Below, piece by piece: positions 43,304 through 51,086 of a stretch of DNA of 64,000 nt. The stretch comes from Natronosporangium sp035305625. Lineage in GTDB: Bacteria > Actinomycetota > Actinomycetes > Mycobacteriales > Micromonosporaceae. The notes under the pieces are model-generated. The model had not been told where the DNA came from and ran no database searches. It saw only the letters and a list, made by a program, of their open reading frames with translations. A program made the position numbers and the translations under genes. Every line of letters begins with the position of its first letter. Position 1 is the first letter of the stretch. Location: NCBI GenBank assembly GCA_963809545.1, contig CAWEKD010000007.1, forward strand, positions 558,001 to 622,000, written 5' to 3'.

Positions 43304-43744
43304 TCAGCTGGTGGACTCAAACTCCCCGCAGAAGCGACCCACCGCGGTGCTGGCCGCCTCCAGCTCCGCCAGGTCCGGCATGTTGCCTTCCCCGACGTTG
43401 GCGACCAGGTTCTCCAGCGCGGTCCCCCAGTCCCGCAGCGCCTGCGCGAACTCCGGGTCATCCGCGCGATCGGCGGCTTCGTTGGCCGCAGTGGTGATCT
43501 GCTCAGTGACCTGGTCGAGCTTCGTCATCGCCTCCGCCAGCGCCTCCTGGTCACCCTGAGCGCCCGCGATGCCGGCCTCGGTCAGCGCCGGCCCGAACTC
43601 GTCATCCAGCGGCTCGGCCACACTCTGCATCGAGGTGCAGATCGCCTCGACGCTGCCGTCGCTGTCCTTGCCCTCGTCGCCTCCGCAACCGGCCACCGCC
43701 AGCACCCCGGCCGCGAGCGCCGCTAGCACCGCTGTCCGCCGCAT
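43304..43744 (-). CDS. Small helical lipoprotein
   Basis: 146 residues from ATG 43742-43744, with AAGGAGGAG ahead of it. MRRTAVLAALAAGVLAVAGC is a lipoprotein signal with lipobox VAGC. The mature part is acidic and helical (EALAEAMTKLDQVTEQITTA, DDPEFAQALRDWGTALENLV), with two further cysteines (ICTSM, RFCGEF) near the two ends that may pair. It resembles small actinobacterial lipoproteins without known function. Flanked by hairpins on both sides, so monocistronic. Confidence 0.8.
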   Translation of the reverse strand: MRRTAVLAALAAGVLAVAGCGGDEGKDSDGSVEAICTSMQSVAEPLDDEFGPALTEAGIAGAQGDQEALAEAMTKLDQVTEQITTAANEAADRADDPEFAQALRDWGTALENLVANVGEGNMPDLAELEAASTAVGRFCGEFESTS

Positions 43745-43812
43745 CCTGTCGCTCCTCCTTCGATCGGACAATGCCCATGGAGAGTACGCGCCAGGCGCAA
43801 CCAGAGACCAGT

Positions 43813-43849
43813 CTGGCCGGGACCGGACAACTGCGCCGGTCCCGGCCAG
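43813..43849 (-). terminator. Terminator after the RNase E/G gene
   Basis: CTGGCCGGGACCGG (43813-43826) pairs exactly with CCGGTCCCGGCCAG (43836-43849), 14 bp with a 9-base loop. It starts 30 bases beyond the rng stop (minus strand) and precedes the lipoprotein gene. Confidence 0.8.
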
Positions 43850-43878
43850 CTCAACTCTGATCACTCACCGCCACCAGG

Positions 43879-46590
43879 TCAGGGCGCGCGGTGCTTGCCG
43901 CCCCGCCGCCGCAGGCGGCGAAACATCCCGGTCAACCCGGCCTCCTCCGGCGGCACCAGTCGCTGGTTGTTCTCCTCCCCGAGGTTGACCGCGGTCACCG
44001 CATTGGCGGAGGCGGCACCGGTCGGGTTGACCGGCTCTACCTGATCCCGGCGCACCACTTCCGGCGCCGGAGCCTGCGCCTCCTCGTACCGGGACAGGTC
44101 GTAGCCCATGGTGTCGTCGTCCGCGCTCTTCCCGGTCGACTCGGTCTCGGTGTCCTGGCCGGCCCGGGCCTCGCTGCGACGACTCCGGCGCCGGCTGCCG
44201 CCGGCCGCCACCGCGCGGACCTTCTCCCCGTTGCTGGCGTTCCGGGGTTTGTCCCCCACCGGTTCGGTGTGGACCACCACGCCGCGGCCTTTGCAGCACT
44301 CGCACGGCTCGCTGAACGCCTCCAGCAGCCCCGCGCCTACCCGCTTCCGTGTCATCTGCACCAGACCGAGCGAGGTGATCTCGGTGACCTGGTGCTTGGT
44401 GCGGTCCCGGGCCAGGCACTCGATCAACCGGCGCAGCACCAGCTCCCGGTTGGACTCCAGCACCATGTCGATGAAGTCGATGACGATGATGCCGCCGATG
44501 TCCCGCAGCCGCAGCTGCCGGACGATCTCCTCGGCCGCCTCCAGGTTGTTACGGGTGACCGTCTCTTCCAGGTTGCCGCCGGTGCCGGTGTACTTACCGG
44601 TGTTGACGTCGATGACGGTCATCGCCTCGGTGCGGTCGAACACCAGGTGCCCGCCCGAAGGCAGGTAGACCTTACGGTCCAGCCCTTTGAGGATCTGCTC
44701 GTCGATCCGGTAATGGCTGAACACATCGGTGGTGCCGGTGTGCCGGCGCAGCCGCGGCACCAGATCCGGGGAGACGTGCGACAGGTACGCCTCGACCGTC
44801 TCGTACGCCTCGTCCCCCTCGATGACCAGTTCCCGGAAGTCCTCGTTGAACAGGTCGCGCACCACCCGTACCACCAGGTCGGGCTCGGAGTACAGCAGCG
44901 CCGGCGCCGTGGCCGTGGCGGCTTTGGCCTGGATGTCCTCCCACTGGGCCTGGAGTCGCTTCACATCCCGGGACAGGTCCTCGGTGGTGGCGTTCTCGGC
45001 CGCGGTCCGCACGATCACCCCCGCCCCTTCCGGCACCAGGTCCTTGAGGATCCCCCGGAGTCGCCGCCGCTCGTTCTCCGGCAGTTTCCGGCTGATCCCC
45101 GAGGCGCTGCCGTTAGGGGTGTAGACCAGGTGCCGCCCGGACAGGGCGAGGTTGCTGGTCAGCCGGGCCCCCTTGTGCCCCACCGGGTCCTTGGTGACCT
45201 GCACCAACACCGAGTCGCCGGGGCTGAGCGCCTGCTCGATGGAGCGGGACTTCCCCGCCAGCCCGGACGCCTCCCAGTTGACCTCCCCGGCATACAGCAC
45301 CGCGTTGCGGCCCCGCCCCAGGTCCACAAACGCGGCCTCCATGCTGGGCAGCACGTTCTGCACCTTGCCCAGGTAGACGCTGCCCACCATGGAGGCGGCA
45401 TTGGCGCGGCTGACGTAATGCTCCACCAGGATGCCGTCTTCCAGCACCGCGATCTGGGTCGAGCGGCCGGGCCCGTTGTCCCGGATCACCATCACCCGGT
45501 CCACCGCCTCCCGGCGGGCCAGGAATTCCGACTCCGTCAACACCGGTGGCCGGGTCCGGCGCTGGTCGCGTCCGCCGCGCCGGCGCTGCCGCTTGGCCTC
45601 GAGCCGGGTGGAGCCGGTCACCCCCCGGACCTCGTCCTCGATCGGACGGGGCTCCCGCACCTTGACCACGGTGGGGATGCCGTCCTCGGTGGTGGTCTCC
45701 GGCTCCGTGGTGGCCGCACCGCTCTTGCGCCGCCGCCGACGGCGCCGCCGGGTGACCCCGGTGGTGGTCTCCCCCTCAGCGGTGGTCTCCCCCTCCGGCG
45801 AAGCGGTGTCGGTCGGCTCCCCCGCCGCCCCCTCTGCCCGCGCGGGCTGCTCAGGGGCCGGCTCCGGCGCCGGCTCCGCACCGGTGTCGGTCTCCTCCGC
45901 GGAGGGCGCCTCCTCCCCCGGCTCGGACTCCTGGTCAGTGGCGGCGGGTTCCTGCGCCCCCTTGCCCCGGCCACGCCCCCGCCGGCCGCGCCGACGGGTA
46001 CGGCGCCCCTCTCCCGGGGTGGTTTCCTCCGACTGGTCGGTCGACGCGGACGCGTCGGCCGACTCCTCGGCGGCGGGCTCCGCGGGCTCGACGGATTTCT
46101 CCGCCTCCGATGAGTCGGGCGCGGCGGCCGGCTCCTCCGCGGACCGGCGGGTCCGGCGTCGACGCCGCGGCGCTTCCGCCTCCGGCTCCGGCTCCGGCTC
46201 CAGTGCTGGTGGCGGAGGGGTGGGGGGCATGAACAGCACCGTGGAGGTGGGTTGCCGGGAAGGGGTCACCGGCTCCTGGGGCGGCGGAGGGGCGCCGAAC
46301 GGCTGAATGGGCGATACAGGGGGCTCAGGCGGTCGGGCCGGCGGCGAGCCTCCGGAGGTTTCTACCCCGCCCTCAGTCGGCGACTCCCCGACCGGGGTGG
46401 TCCGCTCCTCACTCGCGGCGGGTGGTTCTTCGGTCGACTTGTCCTCGCTCGCGGCGGGCTGCTCAGCCGCTGCCGCGTCGGACCGAGTGGATTTATCGTT
46501 ACGCCGGGCCGATGGATCATCCGGCCCGGGTTCTGGCTGAATGGGGTCGGTGGCGGATGGTTCGGTTCCGCCAGTCGGCTCGTGCTCGAG
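43879..46590 (-). CDS. rng: Ribonuclease E/G family endoribonuclease with long acidic N-terminal extension
   Basis: 903 residues from ATG 46588-46590 (GGAG nine bases upstream); GTG 46647 would add 19. Residues 1-320 are disordered and charge-patterned: acidic Glu/Pro/Ala blocks with basic islands such as RRTRRRGRRGRGRGKG. The S1 domain is at about 360-450 (QIAVLEDGILVEHYVSRANA). The DNase I-like catalytic core carries the two Asp in VIDVNTGKYTG and GIIVIDFIDM, and the zinc-link CECCKGRG. A C-terminal tail ends in Arg/Gly. It starts decay of mRNA and processes rRNA. The N-terminal rather than C-terminal scaffold is typical of actinobacterial RNase E. Confidence 0.95.
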   Translation of the reverse strand, partial: LEHEPTGGTEPSATDPIQPEPGPDDPSARRNDKSTRSDAAAAEQPAASEDKSTEEPPAASEERTTPVGESPTEGGVETSGGSPPARPPEPPVSPIQPFGAPPPPQEPVTPSRQPTSTVLFMPPTPPPPALEPEPEPEAEAPRRRRRTRRSAEEPAAAPDSSEAEKSVEPAEPAAEESADASASTDQSEETTPGEGRRTRRRGRRGRGRGKGAQEPAATDQESEPGEEAPSAEETDTGAEPAPEPAPEQPARAEGAAGEPTDTASPEGETTAEGETTTGVTRRRRRRRRKSGAATTEPETTTEDGIPTVVKVREPRPIEDEVRGVTGSTRLEAKRQRRRGGRDQRRTRPPVLTESEFLARREAVDRVMVIRDNGPGRSTQIAVLEDGILVEHYVSRANAASMVGSVYLGKVQNVLPSMEAAFVDLGRGRNAVLYAGEVNWEASGLAGKSRSIEQALSPGDSVLVQVTKDPVGHKGARLTSNLALSGRHLVYTPNGSASGISRKLPENERRRLRGILKDLVPEGAGVIVRTAAENATTEDLSRDVKRLQAQWEDIQAKAATATAPALLYSEPDLVVRVVRDLFNEDFRELVIEGDEAYETVEAYLSHVSPDLVPRLRRHTGTTDVFSHYRIDEQILKGLDRKVYLPSGGHLVFDRTEAMTVIDVNTGKYTGTGGNLEETVTRNNLEAAEEIVRQLRLRDIGGIIVIDFIDMVLESNRELVLRRLIECLARDRTKHQVTEITSLGLVQMTRKRVGAGLLEAFSEPCECCKGRGVVVHTEPVGDKPRNASNGEKVRAVAAGGSRRRSRRSEARAGQDTETESTGKSADDDTMGYDLSRYEEAQAPAPEVVRRDQVEPVNPTGAASANAVTAVNLGEENNQRLVPPEEAGLTGMFRRLRRRGGKHRAP

Positions 46591-46800
46591 CATCCGGGCA
46601 ATCTCCAGTTCCGGCTTCCCCGGGCGCGGATTCCGTCCCGCCGGCACATGTTGCGATGCGCGGGAGGCGGCGATTCGCAGCCACGCAGGGTCGCCTCAGT
46701 TGTGGCCGGCAGCACGCCCACCCAACGGGGCCGACGGCTGCCGAAGTCGGAAAACCGATGACCGCCGGGCTGACTCGCGGAGCACGCCGCTCCACACATC

Positions 46801-47604
46801 TCAGCCAACCCGCTCGGCTGTCATCCCGCGCCGGTCCGCCGCCAGCGGATCGGCGATCTCCCCCTGCGCGGTGAGCGGCCCTTGGGCTAGCCGGGTCGCC
46901 CGGGCGGGCACCGGCGGAGTCAGGCCGGCCACCGCCTGCAGGCCGGACAGGATGTCATCGGGTCGAACGGACGGCGTCACCTGCCGCACGACACATTCAA
47001 TTATCGCACACGGTACGTCATCAACCCCGGAAGGTACGGAGGCCGACCCGGTGGTGATCGCCACCACCGCGCCGCGTACGTCCACCTGGCGGCGGCCCTG
47101 CTTGGTCAGCCGCGCTACGGCCACCTCCTCGGCCGCCTCGAACGCGGCCACCGCCCGGGCCAGTTCCGCCGGCTCCACCCCCGGCAGCTCGATCCGCCAG
47201 CGGGAGGCGACCAGCCGCTCGGCCAGGCTGTCGGTGGTGGTGACGGTGACCGCCTCCACCACGTCCAGCCCCGGGGACAGGGCGGCGTCCAACGCGGTGG
47301 CGAGCTCCGCCGGATCCATCGGGGCCTGCAGGCCGAGCTCCACATACTCGGCCTCGCTGGCGACGCCGGTCGGTGCCGCGCTGGCGTAAGAGATCTTCGG
47401 ATGCGGGGTGAAGCCCTGGGAGAACGCGACCGGGATGTTCGCCCGGCGTAAGGCCCGCTCCAGGGCACGGGCGAAGTCCCGGTGGGAGGTGAACCGCACC
47501 GGGCCCCGCTTGGCGTATCGGAGCCGCACCTTCTGCACCACCGGCGCCTGCCCACCCGGGGGCGTCGGTCGGGCTACCTTCCTGTTGATCGTCACGCTCC
47601 TCAC
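46801..47604 (-). CDS. TIGR03936 family (DUF2344) radical-SAM-associated protein
   Basis: 267 residues; GTG 47602-47604 overlaps the stop of the radical SAM gene upstream. QKVRLRYAKRGPVRFTSHRD, FARALERALRRANIPVAFSQ, GFTPHPKISYASAAPTGVAS is the conserved core. The family accompanies TIGR03960 radical SAM proteins, and in some bacteria the two are fused. No enzymatic role has been demonstrated to my knowledge. Overlap with its partner supports a joint function. The 210 bases between this gene and rng appear to be the rng leader and hold no gene. Confidence 0.93.
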   Translation of the reverse strand: MRSVTINRKVARPTPPGGQAPVVQKVRLRYAKRGPVRFTSHRDFARALERALRRANIPVAFSQGFTPHPKISYASAAPTGVASEAEYVELGLQAPMDPAELATALDAALSPGLDVVEAVTVTTTDSLAERLVASRWRIELPGVEPAELARAVAAFEAAEEVAVARLTKQGRRQVDVRGAVVAITTGSASVPSGVDDVPCAIIECVVRQVTPSVRPDDILSGLQAVAGLTPPVPARATRLAQGPLTAQGEIADPLAADRRGMTAERVG

Positions 47605-49529
47605 ACCGGAGTCACTGGCAGCAACTTACGGCCACTCGGACCGATCTGGATCTCGGTGCCCATGCTCGGGCACACCCCACAGTCGAAGCACGGGGTCCAC
47701 CGGCAGTCATCCTGCTCCACCTCGGCCAGGGCGTCCTGCCAGTCCTGCCAGAGCCAGTCCTTGTCCAAGCCAGAGTCCAGGTGGTCCCACGGCAGCACCT
47801 CGTGCTCGTCCCGCTCCCGGGTGGTGTACCAATCCAGGTCCACGCCGTAAGCGGGCAGCACGGCCGCGGCCGCGTCCACCCACCGCTGGAACGAGAAGTG
47901 CTCGCTCCAGCCGTCGAACCGGCCGCCCTCCTCCCAGACCTTGCGGATCACCGCGGCCACCCGCCGGTCTCCCCGGGAGAGCAGGCCCTCGATCAGCGAC
48001 GGCTCACCGTCGTGGTAGCGGAAGCCGATCGCCCGCCCCAGCGACCGGTCCGAGTTGATCGCCTGCTTGAGCAACTGCAACCTGCGGTCGATCACCTCTG
48101 GCGGAGTCTGACCGACCCACTGGAACGGGGTGTGCGGCTTGGGCACGAACCCACCGATCGACACCGTGCACCGGATGTCCTTGCTGCCGGTGGCTTCCCG
48201 CCCCGCCCGGATCACCTCGTGAGCAAGCCGGGCGATCTGCAGGACGTCCTCGTCGGTCTCGGTGGGCAGACCGCACATGAAGTACAGCTTCACGTGCCGC
48301 CAGCCGTTGGTGTACGCGGTGACCACGGTCCGGATCAGATCCTCCTCAGTGACCATCTTGTTGATCACTCGACGGATCCGCTCCGAACCCCCCTCCGGGG
48401 CGAACGTCAACCCGGTCCGCCGGCCGTTCCGCGACAGCTCCTTGGCCAGCTCGACGTTGAACGCATCCACCCGGGTGGACGGCAGCGACAAGCTGATGTT
48501 GGTGCCCTGGTAGCGGTCGGCCAGACCAGAGCAGATGTCCCCGATCTCGGAGTGGTCGGCCGAGGACAGCGACAGCAGCCCGACTTCGGAGAAGCCGGAG
48601 TTGGCCAAGCCATCGGCGACCATCTGTCCGATGGTGGTGATCGACCGCTCCCGTACCGGCCGGGTGATCATGCCGGCCTGGCAGAACCGGCAGCCCCGGG
48701 TACAACCGCGGAAGATCTCCACCGCGTACCGCTCGTGCACGGTCTCGGCCAGCGGCACCAGCGGCTTCTTCGGGTACGGCCACTGGTCCAGGTCCATGGT
48801 GGTGCGCTTGTGCACCCGGAACGGTACGTCCGGCCGGTTCGGCACCACCCGCTGGATCCGACCGTCGGGCAGGTAGTCCACGTCGTAGAACCGGGGCACG
48901 TACACCGCTTCGGTGCGGGCCAGCCGGGACAGCAGCTCCTCCCGCCCGCCCGGGCGCCCTTCAGCCTTCCACTGGCGCACGATCGCGGTGATCTCCAGCA
49001 CCGCTTCCTCGCCGTCCCCGAGCACCACCGCGTCCAGGAACTCCGCGACGGGTTCCGGGTTGAAGGCGGCGTGCCCGCCGGCGATCACCACCGGATGGCG
49101 CTCATCCCGGTCGGTGGCGGTCAGCGGGATACCGGCCAGGTCTAGGGCGGTCAGCAGGTTGGTGTACCCCAGCTCGGTGGCGAACGAGACCCCGAGCAGG
49201 TCAAACGCGCCGACCGGCCGGTGGGCGTCGACCGTGAACTGCGGGACGCCGTGCTCCCGCATCAGCGCTTCCAGATCCGGCCAGACCGCGTAGGTGCGCT
49301 CCGCCAGCACATCCGGCTGCTCGTTGAGCACCTCGTACAGGATCTGGATCCCCTGGTTGGGCAAGCCGACCTCGTACGCGTCGGGGTACATCAGCGCCCA
49401 GCGCACCGCGGCGGTGTCCCAGCCCTTGACCTGGGCGCCCAGCTCGCCCCCCACGTACTGGATGGGCTTGCTGACCCGCGGCAGCAGCGGCTCCAGCCGG
49501 GGCCATACCGACTCGACGCTCTCGCTCAT
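47601..49529 (-). CDS. TIGR03960 family B12-binding-domain/radical SAM protein
   Basis: 642 residues from ATG 49527-49529 with GGAGGG five bases ahead. An N-terminal part resembles a B12-binding domain (AYEVGLPNQGIQILYEVLNE, VGAFDLLGVSFATELGYTNL). The radical SAM centre is EIFRGCTRGCRFCQAGMITR (CxxxCxxC). The C-terminal segment carries CFDCGVCPSMGTE, possibly a second cluster. The reaction is unknown; roles in rRNA or tRNA modification are sometimes guessed. Coupled to the TIGR03936 gene. Confidence 0.95.
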   Translation of the reverse strand: MSESVESVWPRLEPLLPRVSKPIQYVGGELGAQVKGWDTAAVRWALMYPDAYEVGLPNQGIQILYEVLNEQPDVLAERTYAVWPDLEALMREHGVPQFTVDAHRPVGAFDLLGVSFATELGYTNLLTALDLAGIPLTATDRDERHPVVIAGGHAAFNPEPVAEFLDAVVLGDGEEAVLEITAIVRQWKAEGRPGGREELLSRLARTEAVYVPRFYDVDYLPDGRIQRVVPNRPDVPFRVHKRTTMDLDQWPYPKKPLVPLAETVHERYAVEIFRGCTRGCRFCQAGMITRPVRERSITTIGQMVADGLANSGFSEVGLLSLSSADHSEIGDICSGLADRYQGTNISLSLPSTRVDAFNVELAKELSRNGRRTGLTFAPEGGSERIRRVINKMVTEEDLIRTVVTAYTNGWRHVKLYFMCGLPTETDEDVLQIARLAHEVIRAGREATGSKDIRCTVSIGGFVPKPHTPFQWVGQTPPEVIDRRLQLLKQAINSDRSLGRAIGFRYHDGEPSLIEGLLSRGDRRVAAVIRKVWEEGGRFDGWSEHFSFQRWVDAAAAVLPAYGVDLDWYTTRERDEHEVLPWDHLDSGLDKDWLWQDWQDALAEVEQDDCRWTPCFDCGVCPSMGTEIQIGPSGRKLLPVTPV

Positions 49530-49715
49530 GCGTGCCCTCCTCCTCAAACCATCAGCCTAACGGCCGGACCGGGCCTCCCCCCACGGGTGGGCCCCGTCAC
49601 CGCGCGTGATCATGAGCACGGGCACGCGTGCCCGGAACCAACCGCTGATCTCTTCCGGAAAACCCGCGAAAGCCTCGCCACCGTTCCCGCCCCGCCGCCC
49701 GACCGGACCGGTCCC

Positions 49716-50381
49716 TCAGGTGCGCTTCGGCGGGGCGTAGTGGCCGGTGTACTCCTGGCCGGTCAGGCGCTGGATCTCCTTCATGAGCTCATCGGTGTAC
49801 GCCCGCTGCGAGGAGATGTCCTTCCCCCGGCCCTGCGGAGACAGGGGCTCCCCGAACCGAATCGTCACCCGCTTGCCCGGGGTGGGGAACCGCTGCCCGA
49901 TCGGCTGCACCCGATCGGTGCCGATGATCCCCACCGGGACCACCGGCACCTCGGCCGCCACCGACAGCCGGGCGGTGCCGGTGCGGCCCCGGTAGAGCCG
50001 ACCATCCGGGGAGCGGGTGCCCTCGGGGAAGATCCCGACCACCGCCCCCGACCGCAGCACCGGGATGGCCGCGTCCAGCGCGCCCAACGCGGCCCGGCCC
50101 CCCTCGCGATGCACCGGGATGGCGCCCAGCCCGCTCACCACCCCTTTGATGACCGCCCCCTTGAGGCCGGGCAGCTGGAAATACTCCGACTTGGCCCAGA
50201 AATGGACCTGGCGGGGCACGACCACCCCGAGAAACAGCTGATCCGCTACGGACAAGTGATTCGCGGCCAGGATCACCCCGCCCCGCGCAGGTACGTGCTC
50301 CAGCCCTGTCACGTGGATCCGCCAGCCGAGCCGCACCAGCGGCGCGACCGTCAGTTTCCCGGCTCGGTAGAGCAGGTCCAC
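49716..50381 (-). CDS. 1-acyl-sn-glycerol-3-phosphate acyltransferase (PlsC family)
   Basis: 221 residues from GTG 50381 (VDLLYRAGKLTVAPLVRLGW). The acyltransferase motifs are complete: block I NHLSVAD (N/H-x4-D), block II-like GAIPVHREGGRAALGALDAA, block III FPEGTRSPDGRLYRGRTGTA, and block IV VPVVPVGIIGTD. It adds the second acyl chain to lysophosphatidic acid at the membrane face; the acyl donor is unknown. The gap 49530-49715 to the radical SAM gene shows no gene. Confidence 0.92.
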   Translation of the reverse strand: MDLLYRAGKLTVAPLVRLGWRIHVTGLEHVPARGGVILAANHLSVADQLFLGVVVPRQVHFWAKSEYFQLPGLKGAVIKGVVSGLGAIPVHREGGRAALGALDAAIPVLRSGAVVGIFPEGTRSPDGRLYRGRTGTARLSVAAEVPVVPVGIIGTDRVQPIGQRFPTPGKRVTIRFGEPLSPQGRGKDISSQRAYTDELMKEIQRLTGQEYTGHYAPPKRT

Positions 50382-50512
50382 CCGTGCGACCTCCCGCGTC
50401 GATGTCCGTCCGCTCGGAGCACCACCCGCCTCAAGCGGTGTCCCGACCGGTTGTCAGCGTACGAGAGGCCGCCGGGGCAGCGCCGGGGACCGCCCCCGAC
50501 CGGCCGGGCTGG

Positions 50513-50947
50513 TTACCCGGCCGGTGAGGGGGCGGCGCCGAGCTGCTCCAGGAACGACATCGTGTCGAAGTAGACGTGGTGTTCGGTGATCCTGCCGTCC
50601 CGCACCGTGGCGAGATCGCACTCGCGGACCCGCATCTGCCGGCCGGTGGCCGGTAGGGTCCCGCCGTCGGGCAGCGGTAGCGGCTGCTCGTGGGTGCCCA
50701 CCATCCAGCCTTCATCGATCGCGGTGTCCCCGACCTCGTACTGATGCATCGGTTCGAACCGCACGTCCGGGAAAGCCTCGATGAACGGCCGCCAGTACGC
50801 CACGATGTCGTCCCGCCCCCGGATCTCCCCGGCGTCCGGCGTGACGATCACCGCGTGGTCCGCGTAGCAGTCGGCTACCGCCCCGGGATCACGCTCCTCG
50901 GTCACCGCCCGCGTCAACCGGTCCATGGTGCTCCTCGCGTCACCCAT
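50513..50947 (-). CDS. SnoaL-like/NTF2-fold protein
   Basis: 144 residues from ATG 50945-50947 with CGGGGAGGGGCC directly upstream. VTEERDPGAVADCYADHAVI, GRDDIVAYWRPFIEAFPDVR, YEVGDTAIDEGWMVGTHEQP and RITEHHVYFDTMSFLEQLGA follow the cone-shaped NTF2 fold with an Asp/His-lined pocket. Members include polyketide cyclases, limonene-epoxide hydrolases and many proteins of unknown role; nothing nearby suggests a polyketide cluster. It stands alone after the terminator of ileS. Confidence 0.85.
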   Translation of the reverse strand: MGDARSTMDRLTRAVTEERDPGAVADCYADHAVIVTPDAGEIRGRDDIVAYWRPFIEAFPDVRFEPMHQYEVGDTAIDEGWMVGTHEQPLPLPDGGTLPATGRQMRVRECDLATVRDGRITEHHVYFDTMSFLEQLGAAPSPAG

Positions 50948-51035
50948 GGCCCCTCCCCGTCGTCGTGTCGGTACCTGCCGGCGTGCCACCACAGCTGATA
51001 CCCGGCGGGCCGCACCCCGACACCCGACACCTGGG

Positions 51036-51082
51036 CGGTTGCCGTTCCCGTCCCGGGTGGCCCGGGACGGGAACGGCAACCG
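51036..51082 (-). terminator. Terminator after ileS, perfect 22-bp stem
   Basis: Arms at 51036-51057 and 51061-51082 are exact complements (beginning CGGTTGCCGTTCCCG) around a TGG loop, five bases past the ileS stop on the minus strand. No U-tract. The longest perfect stem in the window. Confidence 0.88.
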
Positions 51083-51086
51083 TCAG

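Noticed and set aside
43891..46113. 740-codon plus-strand frame opposite the RNase E/G gene
   Set aside because: Shadow of a high-GC3 gene whose motifs are complete on the minus strand.
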